NCBI GenBank assembly: GCA_016286365.1
Contig: JAEESN010000010.1
Location: forward strand, 27,321 to 91,320
Source: Treponema sp.
GTDB lineage: Bacteria; Spirochaetota; Spirochaetia; Treponematales; Treponemataceae
Length of the DNA stretch: 64,000 nucleotides
Direction: 5' to 3'
Position numbers and translations under genes: made by a program. The notes below the pieces were generated by a model, which made no database searches, was not told the origin of the DNA, and saw only the letters and a list, made by a program, of their open reading frames with translations. This document shows, piece by piece, positions 18,429-25,824 of this stretch. How positions within the stretch are numbered: position 1 is the stretch's first letter; each line of letters starts with the position of its first letter.

Positions 18429-18510
18429 AAAAAAAGCTTACGCAGCGAACCACATTTTGCTCTGCTAAGATGACGCGCCGCAAAATGTGAACCCCTGCTC
18501 CGCTTTTTTT
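18429..18510 (-). repeat. Conserved-loop hairpin, copy 1 (minus orientation)
   Basis: Inner arms CACATTTTGC (18451-18460) and GCAAAATGTG (18480-18489) enclose the loop whose minus-strand sequence is GGCGCGTCATCTTAGCAGA. A second short helix and an outer A-run/T-run stem (18429-18437 with 18502-18510) extend it. GGTTC flanks both sides of the inner stem. Confidence 0.75.
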
Positions 18511-18865
18511 TATAAAGGTAATCAGCAATTTTCATTTTTCTAATTCCCAACTTGTACGTGGAAAATACACGGGTTGGCTGACGTACAAACATTTTTTCAC
18601 CAAGTTTTCGCTCTTCCCAAATCCACACACTTCTTTACAAAACCGACCATCACTTCTCTGCCCGGCCCTCACCTTCGGGGGGATGGAAATGAATTATAAA
18701 TAATTTTTGAAATTCGATTCTTCAAGAAAAAAAACTGTATATAAAACTCATTATTGAAACTCCACACCAATTATGAAAAATTACGAAACTAAAAATCATC
18801 AATTATATTCGATTATAAAAAAATACGGAAACATTGTTTGATTGAAAAATCTCTATAAAGATTAT

Positions 18866-18947
18866 GAAAACTGCGGAGCAGGGGTTCGCCAGATGCGGCG
18901 CGTCATCTTAGCAGAGCATCTGGCGGTTCGCTGCGGGAGCAGTTTTC
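18866..18947 (+). repeat. Conserved-loop hairpin, copy 2
   Basis: Inner arms CGCCAGATGC (18887-18896) and GCATCTGGCG (18916-18925) enclose the same 19-nt loop (18897-18915). The outer stem GAAAACTGC/GCAGTTTTC (18866-18874 and 18939-18947) is perfect. Internal-loop sequences GGTTC on both sides and GGAG/GGGAG are kept while the stem bases differ from the other copies. Confidence 0.75.
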
Positions 18948-19044
18948 CATGGGGTGGAAATAAATTATAAATAATTTTTTGAAATTCAATTCTTCAAGAA
19001 AAAATATGTTTGTAAACAAATTATTTAAACTCCATACCAATTAT

Positions 19045-19128
19045 GAAAAATTACGGAGTAAAGGTTCGGGATATGCGGCGCGTCATCTTAGCAGAGCATA
19101 TCCCGGTTCTTTACGGGAGTAACTTTTC
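19045..19128 (+). repeat. Conserved-loop hairpin, copy 3
   Basis: Inner arms CGGGATATGC (19067-19076) and GCATATCCCG (19096-19105) enclose the same loop (19077-19095). The middle helix GTAAA/TTTAC replaces GCAG/CTGC of copy 2, a set of paired changes. The outer stem GAAAAATTAC/GTAACTTTTC has one mismatch. Confidence 0.75.
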
Positions 19129-19234
19129 ATATATATTATAAAGATACTATAATCAGTTTTATACACATTTTCTCCTTGAAGTTGATGAAATTTCATATTA
19201 AAATTATTTATAAATTTATTGAATTGAGGTATAT

Positions 19235-19867
19235 ATGAACAATTTTATTTTCTTAGGTGCCCCTGGAGCCGGCAAAGGTTCCCTCGCTGTTAAGGTTGCA
19301 GAAGATTACAAAATCCCGCACATTTCTACAGGTGATATTTTCCGTGCAAACATCAAGGCACAGACTCCCCTTGGAGTAAAGGTAAAGGCAATTATAGATT
19401 CTGGTTCTCTTGTAAGTGATGATTTAACATTCGAACTTGTAAAAGACAGACTTTCTCAGGATGACTGCAAAAACGGATTTATTCTTGACGGATTCCCACG
19501 CACAATTCCTCAGGCAGAAATGCTCGAAGGACTTGGTCTTGAACTTAAATGCGTAAACTTCGAAATCTCTGAAGAAATCGTTATCAAGAGATTGAGTACA
19601 CGCCGTGTATGCCGTGCCTGCGGTGCAAACTACAACACAATTTCTCTTCCACCAAAAGTAGAAGGCGTTTGTGATAAATGTGGTGGGGAAATCTATCAGC
19701 GTGATGATGATAAACCTGAATCAATCAAACACAGAATGGAAGTTTACAAGGAACAGACAGCTCCTTTAATCGACTTCTACAGCAAAAAAGGCAACATGAC
19801 AAATCTTGATGCTTCAATCGAAACACCAATTCTTCTTGGCGAATTCGAAAAGATTTTTGCAAAATAA
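19235..19867 (+). CDS. adk: Adenylate kinase, zinc-LID type
   Basis: A 210-residue adenylate kinase that interconverts ATP + AMP and 2 ADP in the cytoplasm. The P-loop is GAPGAGKGS (residues 8-16); most homologues have Thr at the last position. The NMP-binding domain (HISTGDIFRANIK) and the GFPRT motif are intact. The LID carries four cysteines (C126, C129, C146, C149) that form a zinc site, as in many Gram-positive and spirochaetal enzymes. The length is typical. GAGGTATAT precedes the ATG. A strong terminator follows, so it is probably monocistronic. Confidence 0.96.
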   Translation: MNNFIFLGAPGAGKGSLAVKVAEDYKIPHISTGDIFRANIKAQTPLGVKVKAIIDSGSLVSDDLTFELVKDRLSQDDCKNGFILDGFPRTIPQAEMLEGLGLELKCVNFEISEEIVIKRLSTRRVCRACGANYNTISLPPKVEGVCDKCGGEIYQRDDDKPESIKHRMEVYKEQTAPLIDFYSKKGNMTNLDASIETPILLGEFEKIFAK

Positions 19868-19890
19868 TTTTTTAGACTTAAATTTATAAA

Positions 19891-19913
19891 GGGCTATTCA
19901 ATTTGAATAGCCC
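19891..19913 (+). terminator. Rho-independent terminator after adk
   Basis: GGGCTATTC and GAATAGCCC form a perfect 9-bp stem with a 5-base loop, followed by eight T. The convergent lipoprotein gene can also end here. Confidence 0.88.
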
Positions 19914-19935
19914 TTTTTTTGTTGATTACGAACAA

Positions 19936-20361
19936 TTAATTTACTTTGATTGTCAGATTTATTGTTTTACCATTACTTACTGTTCCATCTTTACAAACAA
20001 GTCTGAAACTAACTGACACACTTGATGTTGAATTTGCGGTCCAGAAATCAGGTGGATAAATAACATAAGAACCATGTGAGTCAGGTATCTCGATTTTTTG
20101 TACCTTATCAAGATAACTAATCTGTAAGTAATCTACAATTGCATCAGGATCTGAAATATAAGCAACTAGCCAGATATCTTCACCACTATTCACTGTTGTA
20201 GTTTTTGGGCAATTTGCTTTTATTGTCTCATAATAATAATTATGCGGATCTACTCTTGTATAAAAGACATCTTCCAGAATTGCAGTTGAAACGTCCTGCT
20301 TACATCCACTAAACGACAGCAACACGAATAATGCTGCTAAACCAAATAACAATTTTTTCAT
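19936..20361 (-). CDS. Small lipoprotein of unknown function
   Basis: A 141-residue protein with a signal peptide and the lipobox SFSGC (Cys20). The mature part has alternating beta strands with Asp/Pro turns (SVSFRLVCKDGTVSNG), like an immunoglobulin-like or other beta-sandwich fold; no family is recognised. AAGGAGAAAG precedes the ATG. It is convergent with adk and 72 bases downstream of the phosphatase gene start region, with an AT-rich gap likely to hold its promoter. Confidence 0.7.
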   Translation of the reverse strand: MKKLLFGLAALFVLLSFSGCKQDVSTAILEDVFYTRVDPHNYYYETIKANCPKTTTVNSGEDIWLVAYISDPDAIVDYLQISYLDKVQKIEIPDSHGSYVIYPPDFWTANSTSSVSVSFRLVCKDGTVSNGKTINLTIKVN

Positions 20362-20433
20362 AATAGCTTTCTCCTTTAAAAACTTTTATTTAATAAATTA
20401 TAAACCTGATTGTTTTAATAAATCAAATATTTT

Positions 20434-21009
20434 TTATCCCTTATACTCTTTATATATAGAAAAAACTTCTTCCTTAGAGATGAGATTTGGGCCGTCGAAC
20501 TTGAGGCAGATTATGTAGGGCATTAAATCGATTATGTTCATAAAACTTTCGGCATTGAATGACGGGTCGTAATAATTCAAGATGCTGCTAAGGGCGGTTC
20601 CGTGAGTTCCGATTGCGATTGTTTTATCCTTGTGATTTTGCAAAATCTCGTTTAAGGCCTGGATGTTTCTTTTCTGTACCTCGCCGATTGATTCACCATC
20701 CTCTTCTGCAAAGGAAAGATCTGCCCAGCGTTTTTTAAACATTTCGTAATTATTGCTGTTGTTTCCGGCTTTACGTTCGCGAAGTCTTTCGTCTGTCTGA
20801 ATGGTTTTACCGTAAAAGTCTGCTGCTTTTTTGATTGTGTCGTAACTTCTTTTATAAGGGCTGGAAATAAAAACATCGATATTTTTATCTTTTAAAACTT
20901 CCATCACCTTTTCTGAATCGGAAAGCCCCTCTTCTGTTAATGGACGGGTTCGGTCATCAGCCCAGGTTGAATCGGGTTTACAGTGTCGGACGAAATATAT
21001 ATTGGTCAA
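20434..21009 (-). CDS. Histidine-phosphatase superfamily protein (PGM-like)
   Basis: A 191-residue member of the phosphoglycerate-mutase-like histidine phosphatase superfamily. The catalytic motif is RHC with His9 as phospho-acceptor (RHG is commoner). The second conserved Arg (SSPYKRSYDT), the Glu of the DERLRERKAG segment and the second His (IGTHGTA) are present. The start is TTG at 21009, supported by AAGGAGAGATAG; no nearby ATG fits. It is a cytoplasmic phosphomonoesterase with unknown substrate. It lies 53 bases downstream of the argD-like gene on the same strand. Confidence 0.85.
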   Translation of the reverse strand: MTNIYFVRHCKPDSTWADDRTRPLTEEGLSDSEKVMEVLKDKNIDVFISSPYKRSYDTIKKAADFYGKTIQTDERLRERKAGNNSNNYEMFKKRWADLSFAEEDGESIGEVQKRNIQALNEILQNHKDKTIAIGTHGTALSSILNYYDPSFNAESFMNIIDLMPYIICLKFDGPNLISKEEVFSIYKEYKG

Positions 21010-21062
21010 TCTATCTCTCCTTAAAAAAAAGGGTCTATACCGAAGTATAAACCCTCTTATAT

Positions 21063-22235
21063 TTATTTACTGAATTCTTCCAGAACTTCCTTAAAGATTT
21101 TCAATCCTTCTTCGATTTCTTTATCGGATATGTTCAATGGTGGAAGGAACCTTACTACGTCTGTTCCGGCTGTTGTTGTACAAAGTCCTTTTTCCAGGCA
21201 TCTTACTTCGATATCAAAAGGTTTGATTTTAGGGTCAATCTGAGTACCAATCATAAGTCCCTTACCCCTTACATCCTTTACAATCGGAAGGTTCCAGCTT
21301 GAGATTGCACCTCTTATGTAATCTCCTGCATGATTAACCCTGTCTAAGAATGCGCTCTGGCTTACAGTTTCTGCTACTACGCAACCTGCGGCACACGCAA
21401 GAGGGTTTCCTGCGAATGTAGACTGATGGTCACCTGCTACAAAAACATCTGCTGCTTTTCCCCTGAACAAACATGCTCCCATCGGCACACCGCCTGCAAT
21501 TCCTTTTGCGAGTGTTACAACCTCAGGTTTAAATCCGAGTGCGTCGCTTGCAAGGAAGGTACCGGTTCTTCCGATTCCTGTCTGAACTTCGTCTGCCATA
21601 ACAATTGCACCAGCCTTTCTTGCGGCTTCTGCGGCAGCCTGGGCCCATGCAGGATCTATAAGATTTACACCACCTTCTCCCTGAATACATTCAATAAAGA
21701 GGGCTGCTGTTGTGTCGTCAAATGCGTTTTTAAGGCAGTCAAAATCGTTTGCCTTGATTGTCTTAAAGCCTTGTGGATATGGAGCAAAACATTCCGGATG
21801 GAATCTGTCCTGTCCTGTTGCAGTCAATGTTGCAAGTGTTCTTCCGTGGAAAGACCATTCGAGTGTTACGATTGTCTTTCTTTTTGCACCACCGTTGAGC
21901 TGTCCGTATTTTCTTGCAAGTTTGATTGCAGCTTCGTTTGCTTCTGCCCCGGAATTTCCAAAGTAGCCTTTTTCAAAACCTGTTACTTCGAGTAATTCAT
22001 CTGCAAACTTAAGACCAATGTCGCTAAAGTAATAATTAGAAATATGAATCTGTTTCCGAGCCTGAGAAGATATAGCTTTTACGAGAGGTTTATAGTTGTG
22101 TCCAAGGCAGTTAACACCTATACCGGCAATAAAATCGATGTACTTCTTTCCGTCAGAAGCCCACATTGTAGCACCCTTTGATTTTACAAAGGTTACATCA
22201 AAAGACCCGTAATTGTTTACAATCTTCTTTTCCAT
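21063..22235 (-). CDS. argD: Acetylornithine-type class-III aminotransferase
   Basis: A 390-residue PLP-dependent class-III aminotransferase. The FGNSGAEANEAAIKLARKYG segment and the ADEVQTGIGRTGTFLASDALG segment are diagnostic, and the PLP lysine lies in TLAKGIAGG near residue 243. Length and sequence fit N-acetylornithine aminotransferase (arginine synthesis), though related ornithine or succinylornithine enzymes cannot be excluded. No other arg gene is nearby. AAGAGGTATGAATT precedes the ATG. Confidence 0.88.
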   Translation of the reverse strand: MEKKIVNNYGSFDVTFVKSKGATMWASDGKKYIDFIAGIGVNCLGHNYKPLVKAISSQARKQIHISNYYFSDIGLKFADELLEVTGFEKGYFGNSGAEANEAAIKLARKYGQLNGGAKRKTIVTLEWSFHGRTLATLTATGQDRFHPECFAPYPQGFKTIKANDFDCLKNAFDDTTAALFIECIQGEGGVNLIDPAWAQAAAEAARKAGAIVMADEVQTGIGRTGTFLASDALGFKPEVVTLAKGIAGGVPMGACLFRGKAADVFVAGDHQSTFAGNPLACAAGCVVAETVSQSAFLDRVNHAGDYIRGAISSWNLPIVKDVRGKGLMIGTQIDPKIKPFDIEVRCLEKGLCTTTAGTDVVRFLPPLNISDKEIEEGLKIFKEVLEEFSK

Positions 22236-22332
22236 AATTCATACCTCTTAGTGCAAAACATATCACTTTTAGATAGTATGTTCAATTAGTGATTAGAATT
22301 TTCAAGGCTGATTATTTTTTTAGGAAAAAGAA

Positions 22333-24390
22333 TTATTCACTTGCGAGCATCCACTGTTCGGTTACTTCTTCGATTTTAGAAACAATTTCGTTTAATTCAC
22401 GCTGAACGGCTTTTGCCTTTTCTCCGTTTGAATAAACTGCGGGATCTGCCATTTTATTTTCGAGTTCTTTTTTCTTTGCTTCGAGCTCTGTAATCTGATT
22501 TTCGAGCCTTGTGATTTCCTTTTCCTTCTTACGCTTTTCTGCTTCGAGCTTTTTCTGCTCTTCCCAGGAAAGAGGTGCTGATGGAGTGGGCGCAGATGAT
22601 TCTGGGGGCGTTATGGGGGACCGTGTAGTTTCAGTTATATTATCGCCAGATGACGCGCCGGAGTTCTGTTTGATTTGTCCCCCGTTAGAAGGGGTAGGCG
22701 AAGACGCAAGGCCGGCGGCGGTTGAGTCTGTCGAAACCATAGCCGGTTTTGTGGCTGAGCCGAGGGGGATTCCTCCCCCCCCTCCTTCTTTTTCCATCTG
22801 CTCGAGGTAATATTCATAATCGCCGGGGAAATATTTATAGGTGCCGTTTTCGAGGTGAAGAACATGTGTTGCAAGCTGGCTTATAAATCCGCGGTCGTGG
22901 CTTACAAAAATAACGGTGCCGCCAAAGGTTTTTAAAGCATCAAGAAGGACGTCTTTAGAATGCATGTCCAGGTGGTTTGTCGGTTCATCAAGCACTAAAA
23001 GATTTACCGGGCTTAAAAGAAGCTGCAAAAGTGCTATACGGCTTTTTTCTCCTCCGGAAAGAACATCGAGCGCTTTATAAACATCGTCCCCACGGAAAAG
23101 AAAAGCACCAAGCATGTCGCGTAATTTCGGGATGAGTTCAAGCGGCGCAATGGATTCAAGGTATTCTAAGATGGTTTGTGTCCCACGAATTGTCTCTGCA
23201 TTATCCTGACTGAAGTATCCGATTTTTACACCGGCTCCAGGGTTTACATCGCCGGAAAAATCTTTGTCTTCTCCTGCGATTATTCTTAAGAGTGTAGATT
23301 TTCCCGCTCCGTTTCTTCCGGCTACTACAAGCCTCTGTCCGTTTTCGAGTGTGAGTTCAAGATTATCAAGGACATTTTTTTTATGGTCGTATGTTTTTGT
23401 TATGTTGTTCAGGCGGAGAACAAGGCGTCCTGCGTGTGGAGCGGGCGGAAAACTGAAGTGGATTTTTTTTAAGTTTTCTGGGATTTCTATCCTTACCATC
23501 TTATCGAGCTTTTTCTGATATTCCTGTGCCTGCGCCGCCTTTGTTGCCTTATAGCCGAATCGGTTTATAAAATCTTCGAGCTTATTTATTTCCTGCTGCT
23601 GCTGTTCGTATGCGTGGATGAGCGTCTGTAATTCTACTTCGCGAACTTTTTCGTAGTGGGTAAAGTTTCCCGGATATCTTTTTAATTCGCCGTTAAAAAG
23701 TTCGTATACTTCGCTGATTGTTACATCAAGAAAATATCGGTCGTGACTTACGAGTAAAAAGCCGCCCTTATAATCTTTTAAAAACTGTTCGAGCCAGTTA
23801 CGTGCTTCTATATCAAGATAGTTTGTAGGTTCGTCCAAAAGAAGGATATCTGGATGCTGCATCAAAACTTTTGCAAGCGCAATCCTCATCTGCCATCCGC
23901 CCGAAAATTCTTCGCATCTTCTGTCTAAATCCGAGCGTAAAAAACCGAGTCCCAAAAGAACTGATTCTGCAACAGCCTGTCTTCTATGCCAGCCGCTTTC
24001 TTCCAGGGTTTCTATGAGCTCTGCCTGTTTTTGTACAAGGTAATCTACATTTGCAGATTCTTCCTGGAGCTTTGTTCCAATTTCGTCGATTTCTTTCTGG
24101 ATCTCGTAGCCGAATTCAAAAGCCTTGTCTGCTTCTTCTATGAGCGTACATCCCTGGTGTGTGAGTGAACTCTGCGGAAGATATGCAATCCTTGTATCTT
24201 TCTGAACAGCCCTGTTACCTGAATCCGGTTTTATAAGCCCCGCAAGAACTTTTATAAGAGTTGATTTCCCCGCTCCGTTTGCACCGGTTAAGGCTACCTT
24301 TGAACCCTTCTGGAGATTTATGGAAACATTTTTTAAAATATCCCTGTCGCCGAACGCCAGGGATACTTGAGAAAACTGTATGAATGCCAT
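22333..24390 (-). CDS. ABC-F ATPase (YheS/Uup-like) with repeat-derived linker
   Basis: A 685-residue cytoplasmic ABC-F protein with two ATPase domains: Walker A GANGAGKST and GRNGAGKST, signatures FSGGWQMR and LSGGEKSR. The C-terminus is a coiled-coil (about 610-685). ABC-F proteins of this type act on ribosomes. Between the second ATPase domain and the coiled coil lies a Gly/Ser/Pro/Thr-rich linker (about 528-610). Its DNA (about 22560-22790) is unusually GC-rich and includes segments matching three intergenic repeats of this window. The linker is probably disordered and tolerated. The gene starts 3 bases after the SH3 lipoprotein stop, so they form an operon. Confidence 0.9.
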   Translation of the reverse strand: MAFIQFSQVSLAFGDRDILKNVSINLQKGSKVALTGANGAGKSTLIKVLAGLIKPDSGNRAVQKDTRIAYLPQSSLTHQGCTLIEEADKAFEFGYEIQKEIDEIGTKLQEESANVDYLVQKQAELIETLEESGWHRRQAVAESVLLGLGFLRSDLDRRCEEFSGGWQMRIALAKVLMQHPDILLLDEPTNYLDIEARNWLEQFLKDYKGGFLLVSHDRYFLDVTISEVYELFNGELKRYPGNFTHYEKVREVELQTLIHAYEQQQQEINKLEDFINRFGYKATKAAQAQEYQKKLDKMVRIEIPENLKKIHFSFPPAPHAGRLVLRLNNITKTYDHKKNVLDNLELTLENGQRLVVAGRNGAGKSTLLRIIAGEDKDFSGDVNPGAGVKIGYFSQDNAETIRGTQTILEYLESIAPLELIPKLRDMLGAFLFRGDDVYKALDVLSGGEKSRIALLQLLLSPVNLLVLDEPTNHLDMHSKDVLLDALKTFGGTVIFVSHDRGFISQLATHVLHLENGTYKYFPGDYEYYLEQMEKEGGGGGIPLGSATKPAMVSTDSTAAGLASSPTPSNGGQIKQNSGASSGDNITETTRSPITPPESSAPTPSAPLSWEEQKKLEAEKRKKEKEITRLENQITELEAKKKELENKMADPAVYSNGEKAKAVQRELNEIVSKIEEVTEQWMLASE
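22648..22739 (-). repeat. Intergenic-type repeat fragments inside the ABC-F gene
   Basis: AGATGACGCGCCG (22648-22660) equals part of the conserved hairpin loop at 18468-18480. AGAAGGGGTAG (22687-22697) matches the reverse complement of 53869-53879. GGTTGAGTCTGTCGAAACCA (22720-22739) differs by one base from the reverse complement of the palindrome at 44548-44572. All remain in frame in the linker. Confidence 0.65.
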
Positions 24391-24393
24391 TTA

Positions 24394-25734
24394 TTAATTT
24401 GACTTAAAGTAGATAATTACAGAGCTTGGACTTCTCTTTGTAATTCTTCCGTCTATGAATGTAGCGTTGGAAGCATCTTCAAGTCTTAAACCTTCGCTTT
24501 CGATTTTGAATAAGAAGTTTACTTCTTTTCCTGCAGCTCCATCAAACTTGAATGTGAGTACACCGTCGTACTGTTCTGCAAGAGATTTATCTACAACGTA
24601 TTTATAAGAAACTGAACCACCTGCTGTTACTCCATCCGGAATGATTACAGGGCTTAATGCGTCGAATCCTGTCCAGCTGAAGGTGTATGATGATGTAAAG
24701 TTTAAGTTTCCGTAGCTTGTACTTACGTAGTTTGGTCCCTTGTTTACAATCTTTGAATAAAGTGAAGATCTTCTTTCGCGTTCTGCCTTGAGGATATCTT
24801 CGAGTTTTTCGTCGAGTGTGATGAATACATAATCACGTGGTTTTCCAGAAGGAGCGCTGTATCTTACTGCAATTACGTTTTCTTTTCTTACTGTAACTGT
24901 AAGAGGGAGTCCTGTAAGAACATACTGATTTCTTCCCTTCTTTTCGTATCCCTTATATGTCCATGAATCTCTGAATGCCTTTATATTTGCATCCTTGTTT
25001 TCCGGAACGCTGATAGAAACCTTTTCTTTTTCTGTGTCGATTGAAAATCCGTAATCAAGCTTTACGATTGTCGTATCTACAACTGAACCGCCTATAACCA
25101 TTGCGTATTTTTCCGGATACCATGACTTGTCGTAAATTGATTCGAATGTTTCGTCTGCCATGTCTTCGGTTGCAATAACTTCTCCACCAATCTGATTTCC
25201 CTGTTCGTCGAGGTCGTAAACATTAAGATTGTATGAATAACACCATCCCTGTGTTCCGTCCTTTGTTAAGATGCGTAGCCATTCTCCCGGAAGTTCTTCC
25301 TTACCCTTCATAACCGGCTCACCCTGTCCTGCCCGAAGAACTTTTACAACTTCACCTTTTCTTAATCGGTATACCTGTTTTGCAAGGTTCTTTGCTTCGT
25401 TACGGCATGGAAGTCCGTCGAGTTTTACAGATGCGTATTTGTGATTATATTCGCTTATCTTGTTATATAATTTTTTTGATTTGTGTTTTGATGCAGGTTC
25501 TGTAATCTGCCATAAAGGAATTTCGATTTTTTCTCCGCCTGGAGTTCCGATTACATATTTATGAATGATGTTTGATTTTGAGTAAACCGGAACAATATCT
25601 CCGTCCTGAATATGATACTCCGGAATTGCCCAGAGGACAGCCGCATATCCTTCCTTTCTGCTGCATGAAAAAAAAGTCTGGGTCATGATAATTGAAAATA
25701 TAATTAATAAAACTTTTTCAGTAATTTTTTTCAT
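24394..25734 (-). CDS. SH3-domain lipoprotein
   Basis: The frame opens at 25758, but ATG 25734 has the better AAAGAGGTATTTAC ribosome site and gives a proper signal peptide (446 residues). The lipobox is a relaxed FFSC. Two SH3-like segments are visible: one in the region of the VYSKSNIIHKYVIGTPGGEKIEI part and a clearer bacterial SH3 (YRLRKGEVVKVLRAG to TQGWCYSYNLNVYD) around residues 130-185. The C-terminal half is beta-rich and unrecognised. It is probably bound to the envelope, possibly near peptidoglycan. It is the first gene of a pair with the ABC-F gene; no functional link is obvious. Confidence 0.75.
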   Translation of the reverse strand: MKKITEKVLLIIFSIIMTQTFFSCSRKEGYAAVLWAIPEYHIQDGDIVPVYSKSNIIHKYVIGTPGGEKIEIPLWQITEPASKHKSKKLYNKISEYNHKYASVKLDGLPCRNEAKNLAKQVYRLRKGEVVKVLRAGQGEPVMKGKEELPGEWLRILTKDGTQGWCYSYNLNVYDLDEQGNQIGGEVIATEDMADETFESIYDKSWYPEKYAMVIGGSVVDTTIVKLDYGFSIDTEKEKVSISVPENKDANIKAFRDSWTYKGYEKKGRNQYVLTGLPLTVTVRKENVIAVRYSAPSGKPRDYVFITLDEKLEDILKAERERRSSLYSKIVNKGPNYVSTSYGNLNFTSSYTFSWTGFDALSPVIIPDGVTAGGSVSYKYVVDKSLAEQYDGVLTFKFDGAAGKEVNFLFKIESEGLRLEDASNATFIDGRITKRSPSSVIIYFKSN

Positions 25735-25824
25735 GTAAATACCTCTTTGACAATACAATATATCAGAAAGTTATAAAAAAGTCATTGCCTTTTTTTTTTC
25801 GTTCGTTGTATACTTTTAAATACG

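Larger units (their letters stand above)
18309..19234. repeat. Gene-free repeat block with conserved-loop hairpins
   Basis: There is no credible gene in these 926 bases. The block holds three full hairpins with an identical 19-nt loop (listed separately), one truncated copy near 18346-18386, and two copies of an AT-rich direct repeat of about 110 bp (about 18675-18785 and 18953-19054) that share TAAATAATTTTTGAAATTC- and ACCAATTATGAAAAATTAC-type segments. In the second copy the hairpin follows the TGAAAAATTAC end; in the first copy the same point continues without a hairpin, like an empty site. Confidence 0.75.

Noticed and set aside
18350..18628. Open frame of 92 codons on the minus strand in the repeat block
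   Set aside because: It runs across a conserved-loop hairpin and its A/T-runs, has no ribosome site or family likeness, and its composition follows the repeats.
18429..19128. Integron attC sites
   Set aside because: The hairpins lack the GTTRRRY/RYYYAAC core sites, and no gene cassettes or integrase are present.
18309..19234. CRISPR array
   Set aside because: The repeats are inverted, few and unevenly spaced, with arms that vary inside the repeat; there are no regular repeat-spacer units and no cas genes.
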